Below are positions 9,703 to 21,365 of a DNA stretch of 64,000 bases, in pieces. The translations under genes and the position numbers were made by a program. The stretch's first letter is position 1. Each line of letters opens with the position of its first letter. This DNA comes from Coriolopsis trogii (taxonomy: Eukaryota; Basidiomycota; Agaricomycetes; Polyporales; Polyporaceae). The notes below the pieces were generated by a model. That model was not told the origin of the DNA. It did no database searches and was given only the letters and a program-made list of their open reading frames with translations. The DNA is taken from assembly GCA_020543525.1 (NCBI GenBank), contig JAHYIO010000036.1:1736001-1800000 (forward strand), read 5' to 3'.

Positions 9703-12043
9703 TTAAGGGAGAGCCAAAAAGCGGGCCAACAGTTCCTGGAAGTTCGGCGTCCCCAGGCCCGTGACAGGATCCCATCCCGGCGCAGCCACGAAGCCCTGCG
9801 TGGAACAACCTGGGTTCGTCCCGACCGTGACATCGTTGTACGCCCCAGCGAACGCGTCCGAGTACAGCTGAACCAGCAGCGTTCATGAGCCGTTTCTCCA
9901 TGATAGAGAGAAACACTTACAGCGGGGTTGATGAACCCAACAGGTGACTTTCCCTGCGCGATCCGAGCGTCGTTGACTGCAGCAACGAGCGCAGCGAAGA
10001 TGGGCGCGGAGGCCGAAGTGCCTCCCGAGAGCACGAAACTGCCCCCGGTAGCGATGGCGAGTGGCCATCTGTCGAGACGTCTCAGTCCCGGCCTTTTCTG
10101 CGCTGCTCGCATAGCAGGAGAGTGCATGAGGGAGACTCACCCGTTGGCGGCGACGTCAGGGTACGCGCGTCCAGAACGATTGTAGATGTCCTCGGCGTAG
10201 TCGGGCGCAAAGTTCTCGACATAGTTTGTCACTGCGGCGTCCTGCCACGTCGGGCGAGCAAAATTGTTCGAGAAACCGCCGCCAGACCCGAATCGAGTCG
10301 TCGCTACCTCAGGATCATCGACCTGCATGTCGCATTGGGCGGTTAGATGGACCAGGTAGTTTGGTCAGCGACACATTTGTATCGAGGAGAGCAGAGGGCT
10401 CGTGTACGCACACTGTTGCCTGCCGCGACAGACGTGGCTCCCACGGCGGTCACGTAAGGGCATGATGCGGGGAGCTGCCCGACGAAGCTCCCGACGGGGT
10501 TGCCCGATCTCAGTCCTGAGGAGGTCAAGCACTGTCCCGATTGAGAGTATGCGACTCCACCGTCACCAGACGACGCGATGAACGTCAGGCCCGTCAGACT
10601 GAGCTTGGCCATCTCAGTGCACTGACGCTGCACGATAGGAGAGATGGTGGAGTCCATGAGGTCCGGGTTGAAGTGGTACGAGATGGAGATGACGTTCGTA
10701 CGCGGCTTGTTGCCACAATCGATGAGGCCTATCAATTTAGTGGCTTTGGCTTGCCATCTGGGAGAAACTGTGGTGATGACGAACCTTGGTTGCTGACACC
10801 GTCGACATCGCAGTATGTGCCATCGACGGCAGCAAGCAGCGCATCGGCTGTTCCATAGCTTATCAGTGATGTTGAGAGCGGGTATGCTCAGGCAAACCCA
10901 CTCAAGACTTCGGTACTCGTCCTTTGACCGACTTGATACAAAGAAAGGTTCTGTTGAGGACCGAGCAAGCCCATGATGAGCTCGATGTCGAGATCAGATT
11001 CTCCACTCGAGCCAGAAATGTTCACCGCGCCTGTAGTAGTGTGAGCAATCAATGTTGCACCGTAAGTGTGTTAGAACAAACCTCCTTCGACGCTGATCAG
11101 GGTGGGTACGTTCCCCAGTTGGTCAGTACGGTACCTGTTGAAGAACAGGTTGAGATCGGTTGCCCTATAGACCTGATTCTGGAACTCCGCTGTACATGGA
11201 TGGTCAGCAATGATATTACTCACGATCACTGGCAGGGCAAGTTTACAAGTTGCTCACCTACTGCTACTGAGTTCGTGTCACCAGAAACGGGGGTATAATC
11301 GAAGTTGTATAGCCCCCGGAGGCAGTCGAGCGTGACTGCAGTATCGCAATCCTCTGCGGCTAATTGCGCGGCCTGAGACAACCGAGCCAATCAATACATG
11401 AACCAGAAGTTCGAATATGATGACCTGGACGTACTGAAATAGGAATCTTCGGCACTGCGCCATCCCGCCCGAAGAAAGGCTCAGCAGTGCCCGACGCGTC
11501 CCTGCGCGTGAGGGCGGTACCGCCAACATAGGTCGTCGGGTAGACAAAGTCGACATGCTTGGAGACGTGCTCTGGAAGGGTGTAGCCCTGGTGACATCCG
11601 ATGTGTTCGTTCTCATCGCCCTCCAGGCGATACACATAGTACTCCGCTCCCAGAATCCTCTCTGCCTCGGCGACCGTCACGTTGAGGTGGAGCGCGTCCC
11701 TGTTCCTGTTGAACGCGATCTTGTGCGCCTCCACCCCTGCGTCGACGAGCCACGCGTGCACGGTCTCGACGGTCTCCTTCGAAGGGCGGAACGTGTCGGC
11801 GACCTTGACGGGTGTCCAGTGTTTACCGTAGTTCGGTGAGCGCGGGTCCGCGACGTCCATGAGGTATTCGTCGAGCTTGTCCATGTTGGACTGCGCGAGC
11901 ATGAACCTGAGGGGCACGAGCGTGTCAGCATCCGCGCGCCGATGCAGCGACCAGCCCTCGGGGAGCGAGCGACCAGCGGGGGGCGCGGCGAGGGCACCCG
12001 CGACGATGCCCACCAGGCAGAGGAGCAATCTGGAGAAAGCCAT
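9703..12043 (-). CDS. Secreted tripeptidyl-peptidase / sedolisin (peptidase family S53)
   Basis: Nine-exon model, about 615 residues: 11435-12043, 11258-11372, 11082-11189, 10929-11030, 10785-10886, 10412-10728, 10141-10322, 9921-10068, 9703-9867. The N-terminus carries a signal peptide (LLLCLVGIVAGALA), then the S53 activation pro-domain (DVADPRSPNYGKHWTP). The mature domain keeps the acid pair in SGESDLDIEL (about E288 and D292), the oxyanion Asp in IASSGDGG and the nucleophile in SGGTSASAP (about S530). It ends with WDPVTGLGTPNF. Sedolisins are acid-active secreted peptidases that release tripeptides from protein N-termini. All catalytic positions are present, so it should be active after pro-domain removal. 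Exon 5's start is the weakest point (42-nt intron with acceptor CTGAG). A TATA box lies upstream. Confidence 0.93.
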
Positions 12044-12128
12044 CGAAAGTCTCTGAGGCCTGATGCGCCGAGCGATGGGGGGTTACTGCAGAATCGCAGA
12101 TGTGGATAGAACAATGGTCATGCAACGC

Positions 12129-12135
12129 CTTTATA
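12129..12135 (-). promoter_or_regulatory. TATA box of the S53 peptidase gene
   Basis: TATAAAG on the minus strand, 86 bp before the ATG at 12043. The distance suits transcription start about 30 bp downstream and a short leader. Confidence 0.6.
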
Positions 12136-12904
12136 TGTGGCCACGGTCGTAAAGCAACACGGTCGAGATATGACAGATATCGCCGCGAAGAAGGACAAGG
12201 CCCCAGGAAGCCGCGACGCGCATCTCTAGTGCATGCACGTCCTCGTTGTTCGTAGCCACATGACAGATTGCGAGAGCGAGAAGATCCTTGAGTAATCCAT
12301 TCAAATGAAGGATCGCCATGCGGGACAGAACATGCGTGCCCCGGGTGTGCATCGGTTTCGGACCACGCGATCAAAGTGTTCTTCCTGGTGGGAGAACAAC
12401 AGACGTGTGGGATCCTGTTGATTCCCAGTGGGCTACAGCAAGAGACCAACACCAGTGCACTCGCATAGCCCAGTAGGAAGTTTGAGAACACCCATGGAGT
12501 CCAATGCTAACAAGATGAGCAGAAGATCATGTTCGTTGCCGACCTGTTGCCGCAGTGGCAAGCTTCTAGGTAGCAGATGTCCGGCCCCGGATGTGTGCGA
12601 GAAAAGTAGCTGATCATATCTATGTACCTAGATAGTAGACTATGTTCAGTGTCCAGATAACAAAGATCCGAGCTGACTTACTCCAGACTCCAGAAGTTGA
12701 TGACGTACGACCACAAGCTCCTGCTGCTGGAGAAGTTGAACTATCAAGACCCGACGCGGTCCGATATCTCCGACCTGGTCGCAGATTGAGAGACGCAACC
12801 GCGCCCAAGCTAACTTTGAGGTTTGAATAGACAGTTGCCTACTTTCCTAGATTTACAATTGGACATAAGATAACGATCTAACGGTCCTCGTCTCTCGGCG
12901 ACAC
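12136..12904. other. Intergenic region between the carrier 3' end and the S53 gene promoter
   Basis: Only short open frames without family features. Presumably it holds the upstream region of the S53 gene and the 3' untranslated region of the carrier; no repeats or RNA gene seen. Confidence 0.4.
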
Positions 12905-14672
12905 TCATGGCTTCCCGCGCAGCCGCCAGAACAGTACCATGATGGCAAGCGCCCAGTGCTCGAACTGATCTTTCGACATGAACAGGAACGCCTGCGTGAT
13001 GACCGCCTTGATGAGCTGCGCACTCATTCCCTATGAAAGAGAATGCCCCGGGTAAGCAGGAGCCATCTATACGGATACACAAGCAACGAGGTGCAGGATA
13101 TGAAGATACACACCTGATACCAGCCGACGAAGCCCTTCCGTCGCCAAACGCGTGCGAGGACCGTGAGCGCACCGACGTGATGTCCCTGCTTGTGATGAGG
13201 CTTGTTATGCTTCGGCAGCGGGATGTGCTCCTCTTGGGCCTCTTCGGTATCCGCCGACCGCGCCTGAATGCGCACCTTTGCCATGATATACGGGTACGTC
13301 ACCTGAAACACGTACCGACCGTCAGTCAGTCCTGCACAATGAAGGAAAAGGTCGGAATCGAAGACATACGACAGTCGCGAGGGTCTTGCTGAGCGCCCCG
13401 ACAGTGAACGCCATCCAAGGACTCAGCTTCGCGTTCGGGCTCTCCTCGCCCTTCGCGAAGAGCATGATGCTCTTCACGCGCTCGTACATCCCATACGTGA
13501 TCGCCGGGTTCACCGTCAGCACCAGACCCGGCTTCAGCCCGAGCCACAGACCCGTCACGCCCTCCTCCGCGATAATCTCGCGCGCGACCCCGAGGAACGA
13601 GTCGTCATACTCCTCATCCTCATCCTCATCCTCGTCCTCACCCTTGCTCTCGTCCGCGGCCTTCGCCTTCGCCTTGCCTTTCGACTTGTCGAGCGATCGC
13701 CCGATTTGTTGACGGGTGGCAATCACTGCAACAGGGATGGTGAAGATCTGAGCGAGCGCGCCCGCGGCTGCTCCGAGGATGAGCTCAGCCGCCGTGCTGA
13801 GTGGTGGAGCGGCCGCTCCCGCAGGACGCTTCGCGGCGAGGCGCTTGATGTAAGACGTGCGCACGAAGGAGTAGAAGAAGAAATACGCATATTCTGCGGA
13901 GGGTGTGAGATAGGGTTTTGAACACACAAGAGACGGTCAACGCGATACTGACGCATGGAGAAGGTGTTGAGCATGGTGGCCATGAACCCCCTGTAGTAGC
14001 CCGAGAAGCCCTCCTCGCGTAGGATACGCTCTAGGACACCGAGCACTGACAATTTATCTTCGTCTGAATCCGCCTCGCTTGCCGCTTGTATACGCGTCTT
14101 TACGCTGAGACGGTTCGTATGAACGGTGGACGTGATATGTTCGACGACATACTCACGTGTCTAAAGGGTATATGATACTGCGAATTCATCAGCTGCTGTT
14201 ATAAGGAAATCGCGCAGGGGAAAGGGAAGGGAAGATCATGGGCAAACACAAGTCCATTGTCGTGTTCACGAGAGGCAAGTCCCGACTTCATGCCCATTCC
14301 CTTGTGCACAAGGAGGGCAGACCGCCCGACAGCTGCAGTTCAACGAGGTCGTGTGCAGGCAGTTGTACATTAGGGATGCATACCCTGCTACCGACAGACA
14401 ATTTACGGGTCGCACTCGTAGAGGGGCATAGCAGAGCCGTTCTCGAATCTCGGTGAGACTATCCCGCGCAGCTTCACCCGACTATGGCAACCCTTTCTGG
14501 GGAGAACATCAAGGGAAATACGTGGCATGGACGCACAATTGCCACCCCGGGCCTGTGCTATACCCCGTACGTATACACGCGAGATGTAGAGTACTCACGC
14601 GTTACTGAAACATCCTCCCAAAGCTCCTGCCAACGCGTAGCCAAACGGGGTGAGCTGTGTCGGTTTCGGCAT
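12905..14672 (-). CDS. Mitochondrial-carrier family protein, peroxisomal adenine-nucleotide type
   Basis: Six-exon model, 361 residues: 14599-14672, 14157-14177, 13953-14104, 13370-13893, 13114-13302, 12905-13030. The second exon is only 21 nt. Three carrier repeats are visible. The first is YPLDTVKTRIQ followed by GFSGYYRGF. The second is the degenerate IFTIPVAVIATRQQ, which lacks the usual acidic residue. The third is TYPYIMAKVRIQ followed by GFVGWYQGM. The TRQQ second repeat and the TYPxIxAK third repeat fit the peroxisomal ANT1/PMP47 group, which brings ATP into peroxisomes for fatty-acid activation; the subfamily is inferred and substrate is unproven. An unusual Lys-rich then Asp/Glu-rich insert (residues about 155-185, including GEDEDEDEDEEYDD) sits after the second repeat's signature. 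There is no cleavable targeting signal. Confidence 0.88.
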
Positions 14673-15368
14673 CTTGGCTGGGAGTGGTGGAGGGCAAGCT
14701 GGGAGAGAATGGAGAGCAAGAGGAGACGGAGGTTAATGTACAAGGAAGGGTGAGCACCCCCGGCGCACTCGAGGCAGCCGGAAGAGAGCAGAGACCGGTC
14801 GCGCACTCGGATCCGGCTTCCCTTGCGGTCCGCTTCACGTGCCATTGCGTGTAGAGACCCTAACCTCAGTCCGCAGATTGACGTCATGTACTTATTTGCG
14901 GCTACAAGCTTAAGTGACTGAGATGGTCGGGGGCGAAACATACTCTCCAACAGCGGTGAATGATCGTACGGGATTATACCCACATGACGAGTGCCTGAAG
15001 GCCGCAACCCTCGCTCTGTATTTCGAGTGACAACAGTCCCCCAATATTGGGTAAATCCCTCTGAAAACCAATCATTCGGGGATGAGCTCAACACGTGCTG
15101 GAGCATGCATCACGTAGGTATGTGTACCACGAGACACTGAACAGCAGGTGTCGAGAAAACAAAGAGTACGCAGTGACGTCTCAACGTCTGCCACCCGCCA
15201 CGTCCGGACTAACTACTCCCCTTCATGGATGCGCGGCGGACATTCCAAGCATCTTTAGCACCGGCGTCCCAAGGGAATAGCCAGTTGGGACCCGAACTCT
15301 GTCTCAGCCTGTGCTCACAGTTGTCAATTATCACTCTCTCACAACTCTGATCTAAGTAGTTCAGACAC
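14673..15368. other. Intergenic region, carrier promoter side
   Basis: Contains the upstream region of the carrier gene and the 3' side of the next minus-strand gene. Open frames here are short and show no domain. No TATA box found near the carrier start. Confidence 0.4.
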
Positions 15369-16641
15369 TCACAGCTGCCAATCCCACACCCACCTCCAAT
15401 TGTAGTCATCGTACATCCACGAAGCGCAGGTTTCACTGCTCAGCACCCTCGCCGGCTCTTTGTTTGACATGATAGGGCGTTGAGGTAAGGGAGCTTGTAT
15501 GGGACCTTCGTAGTTCTTCACGAATTCGACAGGCTCTGGGATGCGGAGGACGCGCATAACGAAGCCTTTCTTCACGTATCTTGCGCTCGGCTCCTCGAGT
15601 CGAACAATGATACGCCCACCTAGAGGCAGACGCAGCGTCAACATAGGATCGCGCGATATGCCGGGAGGGGTGCGACTCACTTTTGAAGGGATACTGGCGG
15701 GCTGTGAAGAGCAGACTCGCATTAGCGGGATACAGGCCGTTCTTGCCCACTAGTGTAACGCCGAGCCACGGGCGCGACAAGTCGAGATAAAACGGCTGTA
15801 CGGGCTCGAACACCAGCTGACTGAACGCCCCGACCTGCCCGTTTCTCGGCGCGGCATCTGTCATCTGGACGCAGCGGTCCAGGAGTGCCTTGGGCAAAAA
15901 CTGGTCACGGAGCAATACGTTTCTGAGGACCTGATATCGCGGGGAAGAGGCTATGGCTATGGTGGAAATCTGCCAAGGCAGGCCGTGTTCCGTCAGGAGG
16001 TCCTGTCCTCGGGCGAACGACCTTGGGTCGCTGTCTTGGGTGAGGCGAAAGCGGAGAGCACTCGCCATGGGGATTCGAGGATGGGTCCGAAAGTAGAAGA
16101 ATCCTCGCGTGCCGACAGGAAACGGAAGGTATTGGAGCGTGCGCGTCTCCTCTGTGAGGAAGTCTCTCCTTCCGTACGTGAGGAATGCTGCTGCACTGGA
16201 GATTGCGCTCTCAGTAGACTCATGAGGATCCTGCACAAGACCACGCGCGTCGGAGAGGTCAACCCAATCGCTCGAGTCCAGCCAACCAGGGTAGAGCGTG
16301 CGTATGGAGAGAGGTTTTGAGGGAGGTATGAGGTCTGCATCATACTGAGTAGTGAGATTGTGGGTCTTGGATTGCCAATTTGCCCGTCTCTAGAATACGA
16401 CGTTGCATAAAAATGAGGCACTGTGTGACGGACGTGCCTCGAATACTCACGTAAGACCTTTCGGAATGCGTGCTCTTCTGACGAGCAAACCGTAGCCTTG
16501 TGCACGAAGGGCCGACTGGGAGTTTGGCTGGCCAACTTGCGATGCATAGCGTGCGCTTGGGTAGATGAAGCATTGGAAGCTGCTTCTGTGTACGCCGCCG
16601 AGACGTGCGTTAGTCGAGATGGACCAGACCAGCGCCGCCAA
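15369..16641 (-). CDS. Conserved-looking protein of unknown function, mitochondrial-like N-terminus
   Basis: Three-exon model, 382 residues: 16451-16641, 15681-16387, 15369-15619, with GTGAGT donors and in-phase junctions. I do not recognise the family. The first 60 residues are rich in Arg, Ser and Ala with almost no acids (for example PSARYASQ and YGLLVRRARIPKG), as in a mitochondrial presequence. The central part (RTLYPGWLDSSDWVDLSD, LPFPVGTRGFFYFRTHPR, FEPVQPFYLDLSRPWLGV) looks like a compact soluble domain. The C-terminus is strongly aromatic: WMYDDYNWRWVWDWQL. The stop overlaps a possible donor (CTGTGAGTG), so a further exon cannot be excluded. It shares a 478-bp divergent promoter with the arrestin gene. 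Confidence 0.75.
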
Positions 16642-17119
16642 AGCCAGCGAGATGAGAGCAGAGGGAGAGGAGCAAGGCGTCTACCCTGCGTGTACTTACC
16701 CGAGCGCGCTTGAACTCATACTCAATGTTACCAGCTCGCACCCACGCTTGGTCACTGACTCTCTCCTACTACACACTTCATCTATATCATTCACCATGTA
16801 CCTCAATACCTGGCCTGAACTCCCTCAACTCAAGCGTTTACCCTATCGCCAACTCTCGACTTTGTAGCCAAGGCGCGTCCAGATGACCGCATGTCTACCA
16901 GATGTCTAGCTGCCAGCCAAGGCCTTTGGGCGTGTCCGTCAAATCCCAGGGCCAGCGCATGCGTGCCTGGCATATGCATTGCGGTTCCAATCCTGGCTTT
17001 CGACACCCTCTCACACTCATCCTATCATCCGTGCCTGAAACTGGAGCTTAACTGTTGGAGGGCTGCGCTCTGAACCTGCTGTGGCCTCTTCTCTCCTCCC
17101 ATTAACACACTTTCACAAG
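16642..17119. promoter_or_regulatory. Divergent promoter region (unknown protein / arrestin)
   Basis: 478 bp between two start codons pointing outward. It is rich in C/T on the arrestin side (for example 16740-16800 and 17090-17110), with no clear TATA box on either strand. Confidence 0.45.
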
Positions 17120-19467
17120 ATGGGCAGCGCGGCGGACCTGACACCCTCCTACGACGACAGCGTGCCCCCACCGCCGTCTGTCGCGGACCCGGAGCCTGAT
17201 TCGGAACTTCCGGGGTACACGCTGCGATCCCAGGCCGAGTTCAGCGAACAAGCGTACCAGCTCGAGGACACTAAAGGCAGACCGTGGATATGGCTCAAAG
17301 TGAAGAGTCGTGCAGGCTCGGGAAAGCAGGTGCCTCTTTTCTTTGATCGCGACACCTTATCTGGTACCGTAGAGGTCGACTTCAGCAAGGCTGATGGCGC
17401 GAAAGCGGTTACAATTGCTGTAAGTACCCCCCTTGGAAGGCTTCAGACACATGAGACTGGCTTACTACGCGTCATGTTATCCTATACCCTCGCTTTCCTG
17501 CCCCTATCGCGTTTCAAACCTGGGAGCACGGATTTTCTCACATTGTAACACACCATCAGGTTGTTGCTGGAGTTACAGCCGTCGGACAAGACGAGATCAA
17601 GTTTTTGGATATCAACCACGAGCTCTGGGAAGCAAAACTGTCCCCAAAGCCTTCTGGCAAGACCTCCTGGCCTTACTCTATCGTCTTGCCCACCGAAACC
17701 GCTGTGGCCGATAAAGGGAAGAAGCAAGGACAGGTCTACCCACTGCCGCCGAACTTCTCAGAGCGAGCGAGCCCTGCATACATCGACTACAGACTCGTTG
17801 TCACCGTACGGAAGAGCTCCTTCCGGGTCAATCAAACGTGCGATTCTCCGTGCACGATACTCCGGTTTTACTGATCAAATGCTAACTCCTAGTCTGTCGA
17901 CGAGCTTCGCATATGTGCCTCTGACTCGAGCGCCACCCCCGTCGCCGCTGCGCGAGCTCGCATATCGAGAGGGAAGCTCGCTGGTAGGACCACAGGCAGA
18001 CCCTGAGGGGTGGACGGTCTCCGCCCCTATCAAGATCGCGGGTACCCTATTCGAGTCTCGCAAAGTCGAGCTAGAATGCACAGTATGTGCTTATCCGGAT
18101 CTCGTGTCGTGCATTCTCACGTCACATATCCCTTAGCTTGCCATTGCTGCACCTGTAAGCTTTGCAACGTTCACTGTGTCCGGCATCGTACTGACTGGCC
18201 GCTGTGTATTTGCTTGTCTCTTCACGCGATTTTGTAGCTCACATATGCCCTGGGGAATCCCATCCCACTTGTTCTCACAATCAAATCCAGCGATGAACAG
18301 GCACTTGACCTTCTGGCCACCCCATCAGCCATCCGAGTTGCTCTCACTCGCTTTCGCCTGGTCGGCTCGCACGCGGTGGAAGACGACCTCGCCAGCGGGC
18401 GGAGCAATAACTCATTCACGAACGACGTCGGCCATGCGGTGTTCTGGCCTTTCGAAGAGGGCGCACCCGAGCCGGGCACGCGCGTCCTCCAAGGCGAGCT
18501 TGAGGTCAAGAAAACCTTGAAAGTCGGATTTGTCTTCCCGCGGTTTTCCGTCCGGGTACGTCTTCGCGTCCTCTGTCCCTCCCCCTTTTGTCGCTCCGAA
18601 CTTGAGCGCGACCGCCCATTGCTCCCGTGACGCCGTAAGGGGGCTGATTGCTAATTATACGCTCTCATAACCCCCGCAACATTCACCATTCCCTCCCATG
18701 TCCAACTTCACCCCCGCTGGGGCCTGGAAACAATCCATATTCTCGTGGATCTCGACCTCGGATCTGCATCTGCCTCTGACATCTTCGACTTCGACCTTGT
18801 CCGAACCGCTCCGACTCCGATTTCTTCGCGTTCCCCGTATACGTACGCGGACCTGGCTTCGTCACACGGCCCCGTCTTAATCCCATCTGGACATCCGAAA
18901 ATCCGTTCACCCATCTTGCGCCCATCCCTGCCATGGGTGTCCTGCGCGGCTCGCGGGTGCGGCACGCCCCATGCTATTCACCCGTCGCCTGTTGCCTTCC
19001 GCCCCGCTGTCCAAATCCGCATGATATGTGGCCCTGTTGCTGCGTCGCCCGCGTGGGATTTTGCGCATGCCCGGTACCATTGACGGCGCGCCACGAACCA
19101 AATGCAGTACGCTCTGGGGCTCTGGCCGTTCCAGGCACCTGGTTTCACACCCGCGTCGTCGTCGTCGCAGTCAAGAGAGGCGCTCCTGGTCCAGCCGGTG
19201 ACGATCTGCACCGTCAATGCGGCGGGAGTCACGCCGAGGTCGTATGCCCCGCCGGGGTATGCGGACAAGCCTCCGGGAGACTATAATACCGCCGTTGGGT
19301 ATCTGGAGAATGGAAATCAGAGGTGCGTTTCTGTGGTTTGCAGTTCGTGCTTTGAGACGCGTGCCCGCACGTGCTGCGGGATGTACGGGGCGGGGCTGAC
19401 GAGCAGGTTGCTGACACGGGCGTTCGGTCTTTGACTTAGGTTCCTGCCTCATCATGGTTTCATGTGA
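17120..19467 (+). CDS. Alpha-arrestin-like protein
   Basis: Seven-exon model, 448 residues: 17120-17419, 17560-17837, 17893-18082, 18137-18154, 18238-18555, 19108-19322, 19440-19467. The start ATG has a good context (ACAAGATGG). Arrestin N-like features are a leading PGYTLRSQAEF segment, beta strands such as DTLSGTVEVDFSK, WPYSIVLP and YIDYRLVVTVRK, and then the second-sheet region ELECTLAIAAPLTYALGN, which spans an 18-nt exon. FVFPRFSVR joins YALGLWPFQAPGFTPA across a 552-nt intron. Alpha-arrestins are adaptors that link plasma-membrane transporters to Rsp5-type ubiquitin ligases. No PPxY motif was noticed in the model, so the ligase link is uncertain. Confidence 0.8.
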
Positions 19468-20867
19468 ACGCTGTGTCTCTCGAGTTCTCCGAGCGGGGTA
19501 TTCCAATCTGGATTTCAATATCATTACCAGCTGTCTGCGCCAGTGTATTATTAAATGTGTCTCTCCGGAGATCGCGGTCAGGGTGCGTTTCGATTCACAG
19601 TTGATCACGGAGGTGTCTGTCCGTCTGTATACGTATCTGCTATGGTGTGTCCTGGCATTTATTTGCGTTCTGGTCTTGCATCTTGTTCAAGGTGATTATA
19701 CATGTCGTCCTTTGGCACGTCGGAGATGCGCCCTTGCGATCATCGTCCGACTCTTCCGCCGCTTCTGTCTTCTCTGGCCGAGCAGCCTCGCAACGTCATC
19801 TTTGTCGGTGGGTCAATCCCCACTGCACCCGGTAATGGGTGCGTTGCTGCGTGCAGATTACAAATTAGCCACATGGGCGGTGCAGATCTGCCATCCATAC
19901 ATACGCACTTGCAACTTGGTCAGTGGTGGGAACCTCTTCCAAGACGCTTGTCTGCCCGAATAGCGTGGGTCGCGTGCGGTACCTGCCAGGGTCCGGGAAC
20001 TAAGAGGTAGGCCTTGCGCCTGTACCACTGAGTCGTCCGCGAACACGTTATTTTTGCCACGCTCCGATAGCACTTAGCTGCGCGTGCGCACCCTGACGTG
20101 GAGATAGAGCGGGCTGAGCCTGGTCGTCGAACTTGGCAAGTCTAAGCGTTCGGAGAGCGCGGTCGCGGTCGCGCAGGCGCACGGCGGTGCAGGCCGCAAG
20201 TCCACGTATCCGTTCTGGATAGATAATGCTATTGATAACCTATGGATGACTGTCGTATACGTACGGGAGCCAACGATATTAACGCACGCTGGGTGCGCGG
20301 GATGTGCTAAGTATGCAACGTACTGTATGCTACGGGGACTATAGGCAGGACGACCGTAATATGTGACAAGGATTGAACCGGGTTCGGGATGGCACTAGGG
20401 GGAACGTTTAGGATAGGTAGCATGAGCTAGGGTGGGATGAGATGAGAAGGGATGAAGAGTGGGATAGGGAAGGGTGCAGACGGGGAGTCTAGTAGAACTA
20501 CAGCTACAGTGCACGCGCGCATGCTGCGCGCGGCTAGGGTTGTCCAAGGCGGGACTTGGATGGGGGTGAGAGGGATGAGAGGGAGCTAGCGAAAGCAGAA
20601 CGAAAGATATAACAGCACATGGACAGTAAAACATCGAGAGGAGGATGAGAGAGCGAGAGAGATGTGGGAGATGGAAGATTGAATGGCGTAGGGGAACAGC
20701 CTTAGAGTCTGACATGGAGAGGGATGGGCGAGATTACAGCGCGCACACGCTGTGGAGCGGGATAAGTTTGAACGGTCGGGCTCCGTCGCCCCCACGGCGT
20801 CTTCGCGCGCAAGTGGGCGCGGCAGAGTGCGCAGAGCTCGCGCTCACAAATGCGCACAGTGCCTTCT
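19468..20867. other. Intergenic region of 1.4 kb without a gene
   Basis: It lies between two gene 3' ends. Open frames are short and unrelated to known families. A GA-rich tract on the plus strand at about 20400-20680 may belong to the zinc-cluster gene's 3' side. Confidence 0.4.
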
Positions 20868-21365
20868 TCACTTCTGGGCCGCTCTGAAAGGCAAGAAAAG
20901 AGGATGTCAGCAATCCCGCCACGAAAGACAGACCCATAGGCAAGTTCGGGACATGCTATGGAAACCAGCGCGAGGCGACAAGGCGAGCTCGCGAGCGGGT
21001 GGGTAGCGCGTAACATACTGCGCCCGACGCGAAAGGATGAAACGCAGCCAGAGCCGGAAGAGACACTCACACAGGGACGTACGCGCATGCGAGCCCGCGA
21101 CGATTGCAGTTGGCGCAAATGGGTCGCCCGTCGCACTTCAGCTTCCGACCTGCGAGTTGAGGAACGTAAGCGCGCCATTCAATCGCGGACCGCCCGTGAC
21201 GACCCTCGCGACCCGTCATATCGTGCACACGGAGCAGGGGTGAGGGCGCGATGATGACGACGGACACTCACCACGGCAGAATGTGCATGCCATCGGGGTC
21301 CGGCGTGGCGTGCGCGGGGTGTAGACGTCGTTGTCTGAATCATCACCGCCGACGCTGCGGGACAT
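20868..21365 (-). CDS. Very small Zn2Cys6 zinc-cluster protein
   Basis: Three-exon model, about 62 residues: 21272-21365, 21071-21149, 20868-20883. The cluster is complete, with spacing C-x2-C-x6-C-x5-C-x2-C-x6-C: MACTFCRGRKLKCDGRP followed by ICANCNRRGLACAYVP. Such binuclear zinc clusters bind DNA in fungal regulators. An acidic and Thr/Pro-rich leader (GGDDSDNDVYTPRTPRRTP) precedes it. After a 187-nt intron the frame closes almost at once (VAAQK, stop). If the donor two bases earlier is used, about 55 further residues without homology are added. No fungal-specific regulatory domain follows, so it may act as a dimer partner or competitor; this is inference. Confidence 0.7.

Noticed and set aside
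14558..15106. 182-codon minus-strand frame overlapping the carrier's first exon
   Set aside because: The carrier start at 14672 with YALAGALGG is convincing; the upstream part of the longer frame has no carrier features.
20360..20400. GGTTCGGGAT motif resembling a tRNA T-arm
   Set aside because: No matching acceptor or anticodon stems could be folded around it.
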